DNA from: an uncultured Lachnospiraceae bacterium
GTDB taxonomy: Bacteria > Bacillota > Clostridia > Lachnospirales > Lachnospiraceae
Direction of reading: 5' to 3'
Assembly (NCBI GenBank): GCA_910578175.1
Contig: CAJTPF010000005.1
Coordinates: 58,328-76,276 of the forward strand
DNA: 17,949 nucleotides
Position 1 is the first letter of the stretch. Every line of letters starts with the position of its first letter. Of the stretch, positions 13,696-17,949 are shown piece by piece. The translations under genes and the position numbers were made by a program. Below the pieces are notes generated by a model. The model was not told the DNA's origin, made no database searches, and was given only the letters and a program-made list of their open reading frames with translations.

Positions 13696-13731
13696 ATGAT
13701 TCCAACTGAAGAGTTCTTCAGTTGGAATTAT
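13696..13731 (+). promoter_or_regulatory. malE-malF intercistronic stem-loop (probable mRNA stability element)
   Basis: Bases 13696-13711 pair with 13716-13731 in a 16-bp stem (one G-U pair) capped by an AGTT tetraloop. No U-tract follows (TATAAAAATAG), so it is unlikely to terminate fully. Hairpins in this place in binding-protein operons are known to protect the upstream mRNA and raise the binding protein above the permease. That role is inferred here. Confidence 0.7.
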
Positions 13732-13780
13732 AAAAATAGTTATGAAAAAATAAAATATCACATGAAAGATAGGTGAGTTT

Positions 13781-15115
13781 ATGGGAACATCACTTAAGAC
13801 TGATGGTTCTTCTAGAAAAAATGTACTTGCATCGTCTTGTATATTTATGGGATTAGGTCATATCATTTATCTTAAACAATATCTGAAAGGCGCTTTCTTC
13901 GCTTTGTTAGAAATTATTGTATTGGCATTTTCACCGAAGCTGGCTAATATGATAAAAGATATGATTGAAATCGGCAGATGGTGGGGAAGAATACCGGGTG
14001 ACCCGAATTCCGTACCGATCAGCCCGGCTTATTTCCGATTGATTGACGGTTTGATTGCATTGGTAATTGTAATTTTGTTTATTCTGATGTATATTGCATC
14101 TGTCAAGAGTGCTTTATCGGCATACACCGAATTTTGTCTGGATGGAAGATGCAAGAGCAATAAGGAATCTTTACATGGTATTGCCGGAAAGGCATTCCCG
14201 ATTGTAGGACTTTCGCCGGCATTGATCCTTGTAATCTTTTTCGTTATCATACCGTTGGTTTTTTCAATGTTAGTAGGTTTTACCAACTGGTCCTCCCCGA
14301 ATCATCTGACACCAGGTGCTCCGGTAAACTGGGTTGGAATCAGTAACTACATAAGTATGTTCGGTGGAGATTCCACATGGACATCTGCATTCGGAAGTGT
14401 TGCGGTCTGGACTCTGATCTGGGGTGTTCTGGCAACAGCAACCTGTTACTTCGGAGGAATGATTCTTGCAGTTATTCTTTATGAAACCAAATTGAAGATT
14501 GCACCTGTATTCCGGGCGATTTTGATTCTTCCGTATGCGATTCCTTCCATCCTGACCGTAAAGGTTTGGCAGAACATGCTGAACGGTTCTCAGGGAACCA
14601 TTAATAAGACTCTGATGGAATTAGGCATCATCAGTGAAAATATTAATTGGTTAACGGATGAGACGCTGGTAAGAGTTGTTTGTATCCTTGTTAATCTCTG
14701 GGTTGGTGCTCCATATTTCATGCTTCTGATCACCGGTCAGATGACGGCTATTTCCGAAGATGTATTTGAAGCTGCTACCATTGACGGGGCAAATAAATTC
14801 CAGGTATTCAAGAGCATTACATTGCCGCTGGTATTATACCAGACCGTACCGTTGGTTATTATGTCGTTTACACATAATATCAATAACTTCGGAGCTATTT
14901 ACTTCTTAACCGCTGGCGGACCGAATACTCTGGCATCCACAGAAACCGGAGCGGGTGCCACAGACCTGCTTGTCACGTGGATCTACAAATTGACGATCGA
15001 CCGGCAGTATTATGCAAACGCCTCGGTTTTGGCAATGTTGATATTTGTCGTTCTGGCGCCATTTGCTATATGGAACTTTAGGCAGACAAAATCGTTTAAG
15101 GAGGGTGAATTATAA
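13781..15115 (+). CDS. malF: Maltose-type ABC transporter permease, MalF family
   Basis: Inner-membrane permease subunit that pairs with MalG to form the sugar channel. The 444 residues contain a Gram-positive-style N-terminal extension with extra hydrophobic segments (about 17-50 and 88-110, including GLGHIIYLKQYLKGAFFALLE). The core permease spans follow from about 140 to 435. The cytoplasmic EAA loop that docks on the ATPase is clear at residues 330-349 (EAATIDGANKFQVFKSITLP). A MalF-like segment FLTAGGPNTLASTETGAGAT lies at 375-394. The Shine-Dalgarno AGGTGAG (13771-13777) precedes the ATG, and the gene follows malE by 93 bases containing a large stem-loop. Its stop overlaps the malG start by one base. 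Confidence 0.93.
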   Translation: MGTSLKTDGSSRKNVLASSCIFMGLGHIIYLKQYLKGAFFALLEIIVLAFSPKLANMIKDMIEIGRWWGRIPGDPNSVPISPAYFRLIDGLIALVIVILFILMYIASVKSALSAYTEFCLDGRCKSNKESLHGIAGKAFPIVGLSPALILVIFFVIIPLVFSMLVGFTNWSSPNHLTPGAPVNWVGISNYISMFGGDSTWTSAFGSVAVWTLIWGVLATATCYFGGMILAVILYETKLKIAPVFRAILILPYAIPSILTVKVWQNMLNGSQGTINKTLMELGIISENINWLTDETLVRVVCILVNLWVGAPYFMLLITGQMTAISEDVFEAATIDGANKFQVFKSITLPLVLYQTVPLVIMSFTHNINNFGAIYFLTAGGPNTLASTETGAGATDLLVTWIYKLTIDRQYYANASVLAMLIFVVLAPFAIWNFRQTKSFKEGEL

Positions 15116-15954
15116 TGCGTGGTACAACAAAAAGCAAAATTGTTCAAGTTATGTTCGTATTGTTTTTGACAATAGCCTCCCTGATAGTTTTGTATCCTAT
15201 TGTATATGTTATTAGTACGGCATTTTCACCATTGAACACTGCGACACAGGCATCTATTATGCCGTTTTCAGACGGATTTTCGCTGAAACAGTTTGATAAG
15301 CTGATCAATGAAACAAATTTCATTTACTGGTTTGAAAATACTTTGATCGTAGCTGCTGCTACAACGCTTTGTACAGTAATTGTATGTTCGTTATCTGCAT
15401 ATATCTTTTCGAGATTCCGTTTTGCATTCAGAAAAAGTATGATGATGGCAATGCTGGTTCTTCAGATATTCCCGTCTTTCGTAGGAATGCAGGCATTATA
15501 TGTTATTGCTGACAGAATCGGTGCCCACGACCAGTTATGGGGTCTGGTATTGATCTATGCAGCAGGTAATATACCATATAATACATGGCTGATGAAGAGT
15601 TATGTAGATACGGTTCCAAAAGCTTTGGATGAGGCTGCGAGAATTGACGGCGCAAACCATTTTACGATTTTCTTCCGTGTGGTTATGCCGATCCTTCGTC
15701 CGATGATAATCTTCCTGGCGATCACCAGTTTTACCGGTCCATGGATGGATTACATTTATCCGAAGCTGTTACTTGGTACGCCGACAAAATATACGCTTGG
15801 TACCGGACTTATTACATTTATCGACGGAACCAAAATTCAGTTTACAACATTTGCCGCTGGTGCGGTCACAGTAGCAATTCCTTTCGTTATTCTTTTTGTT
15901 TTATCACAAAAAGCAATGGTTACCGGACTTGGCGGTGCGGCCGTAAAGGAATAA
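15115..15954 (+). CDS. malG: Maltose-type ABC transporter permease, MalG family
   Basis: Second permease subunit of the importer. The 279 residues have the normal MalG length with about six membrane spans (about 10-35, 75-100, 108-130, 140-160, 195-215 and 245-268). The EAA loop is at 173-192 (EAARIDGANHFTIFFRVVMP), and the MalG-like C-terminus ends in KAMVTGLGGAAVKE. The ATG shares its A with the malF stop (TAATG). A strong AAGGAGGGTGA (15098-15108) inside the end of malF drives initiation, so translation is probably coupled and subunit amounts balanced. No ATPase gene follows; a shared MsmX/UgpC-type ATPase encoded elsewhere is likely, as known for several Gram-positive sugar importers. Confidence 0.94.
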   Translation: MRGTTKSKIVQVMFVLFLTIASLIVLYPIVYVISTAFSPLNTATQASIMPFSDGFSLKQFDKLINETNFIYWFENTLIVAAATTLCTVIVCSLSAYIFSRFRFAFRKSMMMAMLVLQIFPSFVGMQALYVIADRIGAHDQLWGLVLIYAAGNIPYNTWLMKSYVDTVPKALDEAARIDGANHFTIFFRVVMPILRPMIIFLAITSFTGPWMDYIYPKLLLGTPTKYTLGTGLITFIDGTKIQFTTFAAGAVTVAIPFVILFVLSQKAMVTGLGGAAVKE

Positions 15955-15976
15955 TAAATCTGGATCAAAAAGTTGT

Positions 15977-16008
15977 CCTGCTGCGTTTTATACGCAGCAG
16001 GTTTTTTT
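15977..16008 (+). terminator. Intrinsic terminator of the malEFG operon
   Basis: CCTGCTGCGT (15977-15986) pairs with ACGCAGCAGG (15992-16001) in a perfect 10-bp GC-rich stem with a 5-base loop, followed by seven T residues (16002-16008). It lies 22 bases after the malG stop. Confidence 0.95.
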
Positions 16009-16050
16009 ATGAAATGATAAAGAGGTTTGGGAATAATAGTAACCATCTTA

Positions 16051-16078
16051 TTGGATATAATAATGTTAATTATATATT
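16051..16078 (+). promoter_or_regulatory. Weak candidate promoter for the AEC transporter gene
   Basis: TTGGAT (16051-16056), a 16-base spacer and TATATT (16073-16078) fit a sigma-A promoter loosely, but would leave only about 18 bases of leader. A perfect TATAAT at 16056-16061 has no good -35 partner. Some promoter is expected here because the mal terminator lies just upstream. Confidence 0.25.
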
Positions 16079-16102
16079 GTATGGAAAGGAAAGTGAATAT
16101 TT

Positions 16103-17032
16103 GTGGAAATTCTGCAACAGATGATAGTCTTGTTTATTATAATGGGAATTGGATTTGCTGCGTATAAACATAATATGATCACATCGGAAACCAGAGGAAA
16201 ACTGTCATCCATTGTTGTAAATATTGCAAATCCGGCATTGATCTTATCCTCAGTATCAGGAGAAACCGTTAATATAAAAAATATGGAATTATTAAAAACA
16301 CTTGGGATTGCCGTGGTGGTATTTTTTATTTTGATCGTTTTGGCAGCAGTGATTCCACGGGTTATTGGAACAGAACAATCGTCCCGTGGAGTTTACAGTG
16401 CAATGACTGTATTTTCCAATATCGGTTTTATGGGATTTCCGATCATATCGGAGATTTATGGAAATGAAGCGCTGTTATATGGTTCTATATTTCTGCTGCC
16501 CTATAATATTTTGATTTATACGTATGGAATAAATCTGATGGACAAAGAAGAGAACAAACAGAAGGGACCGGAAATTCAATGGAGAAAAATACTTAATAAC
16601 GGTGTGATTGCCTGTATCATTACGTTGATTCTTTTTTTTACAAAAATCCCGGTTCCGTATGTGGCAGCTAAAACCATTGAAATGGTCAGCAGCCTGACTG
16701 CACCGCTGAGTATGATGGTGATCGGGGCATCATTAGCAGTTATTTCTTTTAAAGAAATGATAACAGATACAAAACTGATTTTGTTTGTGATGATCCGCCA
16801 GTTTATTCTTCCAATCTCATTGAGCCTGCTGGTATTTTCTGTTTTGACCAACCGGATGCTTTGCGGTGTATGTATGATAATGTTAAGCACGCCGGTAGGT
16901 TCCATGACGTCTATGCTGGCAGAAGAATATAATGGCAATTACGAACTTGCTTCAAAAGGTGTTGCGATCACTACCATAGTTTCGGTTATTTCTCTGCCGG
17001 CAGTTTCATATATAATAAATCTTGTATTTTAA
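16103..17032 (+). CDS. AEC (auxin efflux carrier)-family transporter
   Basis: Integral membrane carrier of 309 residues with about ten hydrophobic segments arranged as two five-helix halves around a polar loop at about 147-163 (DKEENKQKGPEIQWRK). Family features are IANPALIL (41-48) in the first half, VFSNIGFMGFP (103-113), and TAPLSMMVIGASLA in the second half. Bacterial members include malate and other organic-anion permeases, but specificity cannot be read here. The start is GTG 16103, with AAAGGA about 12 bases upstream; the in-frame ATG 16121 would shorten the first helix. It is set apart from malG by a terminator, so a link to sugar uptake is not implied. A weak terminator overlaps its stop. 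Confidence 0.88.
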   Translation: MEILQQMIVLFIIMGIGFAAYKHNMITSETRGKLSSIVVNIANPALILSSVSGETVNIKNMELLKTLGIAVVVFFILIVLAAVIPRVIGTEQSSRGVYSAMTVFSNIGFMGFPIISEIYGNEALLYGSIFLLPYNILIYTYGINLMDKEENKQKGPEIQWRKILNNGVIACIITLILFFTKIPVPYVAAKTIEMVSSLTAPLSMMVIGASLAVISFKEMITDTKLILFVMIRQFILPISLSLLVFSVLTNRMLCGVCMIMLSTPVGSMTSMLAEEYNGNYELASKGVAITTIVSVISLPAVSYIINLVF

Positions 17033-17044
17033 AATCAAGTTTTT
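17021..17044 (+). terminator. Weak terminator overlapping the AEC transporter stop
   Basis: CTTG (17021-17024) pairs with CAAG (17036-17039), and ATT with AAT inside it, with one bulged T, followed by TTTTT (17040-17044). The stem is short and AT-rich and overlaps the TAA stop, so efficiency is doubtful. Confidence 0.35.
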
Positions 17045-17060
17045 GAATAATATATAAAAT

Positions 17061-17094
17061 TAATACTGGATTTTTTGAAATATATCTAGTATTA
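17061..17094. repeat. Inverted repeat upstream of the NYN gene
   Basis: TAATACTGGAT (17061-17071) pairs with ATCTAGTATTA (17084-17094) in an 11-bp stem with one G-U pair and a 12-base loop. It lies 31 bases before the NYN start with no T-run after it. It could be an operator or a leader hairpin; no clear promoter hexamer pair was found around it. Confidence 0.45.
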
Positions 17095-17125
17095 TGGGTA
17101 AGAGTATATAAGGAAAGGAGGGTGA

Positions 17126-17914
17126 ATGGTGTTTGGTTTTTGGAAAAACGGCAGAGTACCTGTTGCGGCAGTGTTTGTAGATTATGAGCATTGGTATTAC
17201 GGATATAGAAATAGTTTTCAGATGAAACCCAATATTGAGGAATGGGTGAAGGAACTGGAAAATGAGTATGTCATCAGTAATTTATCAGTATTTGGAGATT
17301 TTTCAAGGTATAATATTGGTATGGATATGGACCGTTTAAAAGGAATAACGAAGAATGTTGTTCATACGGCAAGCGATAAAAACGGAGTTGACAAAGATTT
17401 TACGGATGTAATTATTTTAGATGCCATATACAGAAGCGCGGCTAAGAAGAACAGCCCGGATGTGTATGTTTTATTTACCGGAGATGCTCATTTTACAAAA
17501 GTAGTACAATATTTAAAAGAGATAAATAAAAAGGTTGTTATATATGGAGTTAAATATGGATTCAGTAACCAGTTAAAATCAGAAGCAACCAGTTATGTTG
17601 AGATGCCGCGGAAGTCTCAGGAAAAAAATCATTATAACGATTTGATCCTGACAAGCCTGGCCAGACTGAGGCATAAGCCGGGAACTATGGTTACATATTG
17701 GAAGACCATAAACAGTGTGGCTGATTATAATCATGTTCCGAATGATAAAGTTAAGGCAGCATTGGATAATCTGCTGAAACAAAAATATCTCTATATGGAA
17801 GAAGAATTAGGTTACAGCGGACAGATGGTACCAGTGTTAAAAGCAGACTGGAGCAGACTGACAACCGACGGGTTATGGTGTGATAATACAAATGAAATAT
17901 CTTCTCTGAGATGA
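17126..17914 (+). CDS. NYN-domain protein (PIN-like putative RNase) with winged-helix-like C-terminus
   Basis: The first 160 or so residues form a NYN (LabA/DUF88-type) domain of the PIN-like nuclease fold, usually metal-dependent RNases. Characteristic elements are VAAVFVDYEH (D19), KNGVDKDFTDVIILDA (D89, D94, D99) and YVLFTGDAHFTKVVQYL (D120), each ending a beta-strand as expected for clustered acidic residues. The commoner SGDxDF motif reads TGDAHF here. After a linker rich in Lys and Asn, residues 172-225 (LILTSLARLRHKPGTMVTY, then NDKVKAALDNLLKQKYLYME) look like a winged helix. The protein has 262 residues. AAAGGAGGG lies only a few bases before the ATG, which is close. The gene stands alone here, so its target and role are unknown. 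Confidence 0.82.
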   Translation: MVFGFWKNGRVPVAAVFVDYEHWYYGYRNSFQMKPNIEEWVKELENEYVISNLSVFGDFSRYNIGMDMDRLKGITKNVVHTASDKNGVDKDFTDVIILDAIYRSAAKKNSPDVYVLFTGDAHFTKVVQYLKEINKKVVIYGVKYGFSNQLKSEATSYVEMPRKSQEKNHYNDLILTSLARLRHKPGTMVTYWKTINSVADYNHVPNDKVKAALDNLLKQKYLYMEEELGYSGQMVPVLKADWSRLTTDGLWCDNTNEISSLR

Positions 17915-17949
17915 CAGATGTAAAACACGGAATGTTTAAAATAAATATA

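Overview
This window looks like a chromosomal segment of a low-to-medium GC, Gram-positive anaerobe of the class Clostridia, most likely a Lachnospiraceae-type bacterium. The reasons are AT-rich DNA, purine-rich Shine-Dalgarno sites, a spoIIM homologue, and a gene order that matches the Bacillus/Clostridia block nudF-spoIIM-xerD-deoB-nucleoside phosphorylase-dacF. No tRNA, rRNA, CRISPR array, insertion sequence or prophage gene was recognised.

Layout. (1) 56-2078, + strand: proC (proline synthesis), a Nudix ADP-sugar pyrophosphatase and a SpoIIM-like membrane protein. (2) 2241-3125, +: xerD with its own sigma-A-type promoter. (3) 3122-3312: a GC-rich convergent intergenic region with strong hairpins and a possible small minus-strand reading frame. 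(4) 3313-4341, - strand: a metal-dependent DAHP synthase (aroF), the only clear gene on that strand. (5) 4599-7122, +: deoB and a pyrimidine-nucleoside phosphorylase, a nucleoside salvage pair. (6) 7217-9244, +: an LtaS/MdoB-like polyglycerolphosphate-type synthase. (7) 9319-11927, +: dacF (D-Ala-D-Ala carboxypeptidase) and scpA-scpB (condensin partners of SMC), closed by a long bidirectional terminator. (8) 12031-16008, +: a malEFG-type sugar ABC importer with a strong promoter, an unusually long structured leader, a large malE-malF intercistronic hairpin and a textbook terminator; no ATPase gene is present. (9) 16103-17032, +: an AEC-family transporter. (10) 17126-17914, +: a NYN-domain putative RNase with a winged-helix-like C-terminus.

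How the genes work together. Regions 1-7 hold housekeeping functions: chromosome dimer resolution and segregation (XerD, ScpAB), envelope building (LtaS-like, DacF), nucleoside catabolism (the phosphorylase yields (deoxy)ribose-1-phosphate, which DeoB converts to the 5-phosphate) and amino acid synthesis. Region 8 is a separately controlled nutrient uptake unit.

I did not find an obvious new multi-gene defence or mobile system. The least ordinary signals are regulatory. The clearest is a 19-bp hairpin that puts the spoIIM Shine-Dalgarno in its loop and the start codon in its stem. Next come the structured malE leader, the palindrome on the aroF -35 box, and the GC-rich patch between xerD and aroF.
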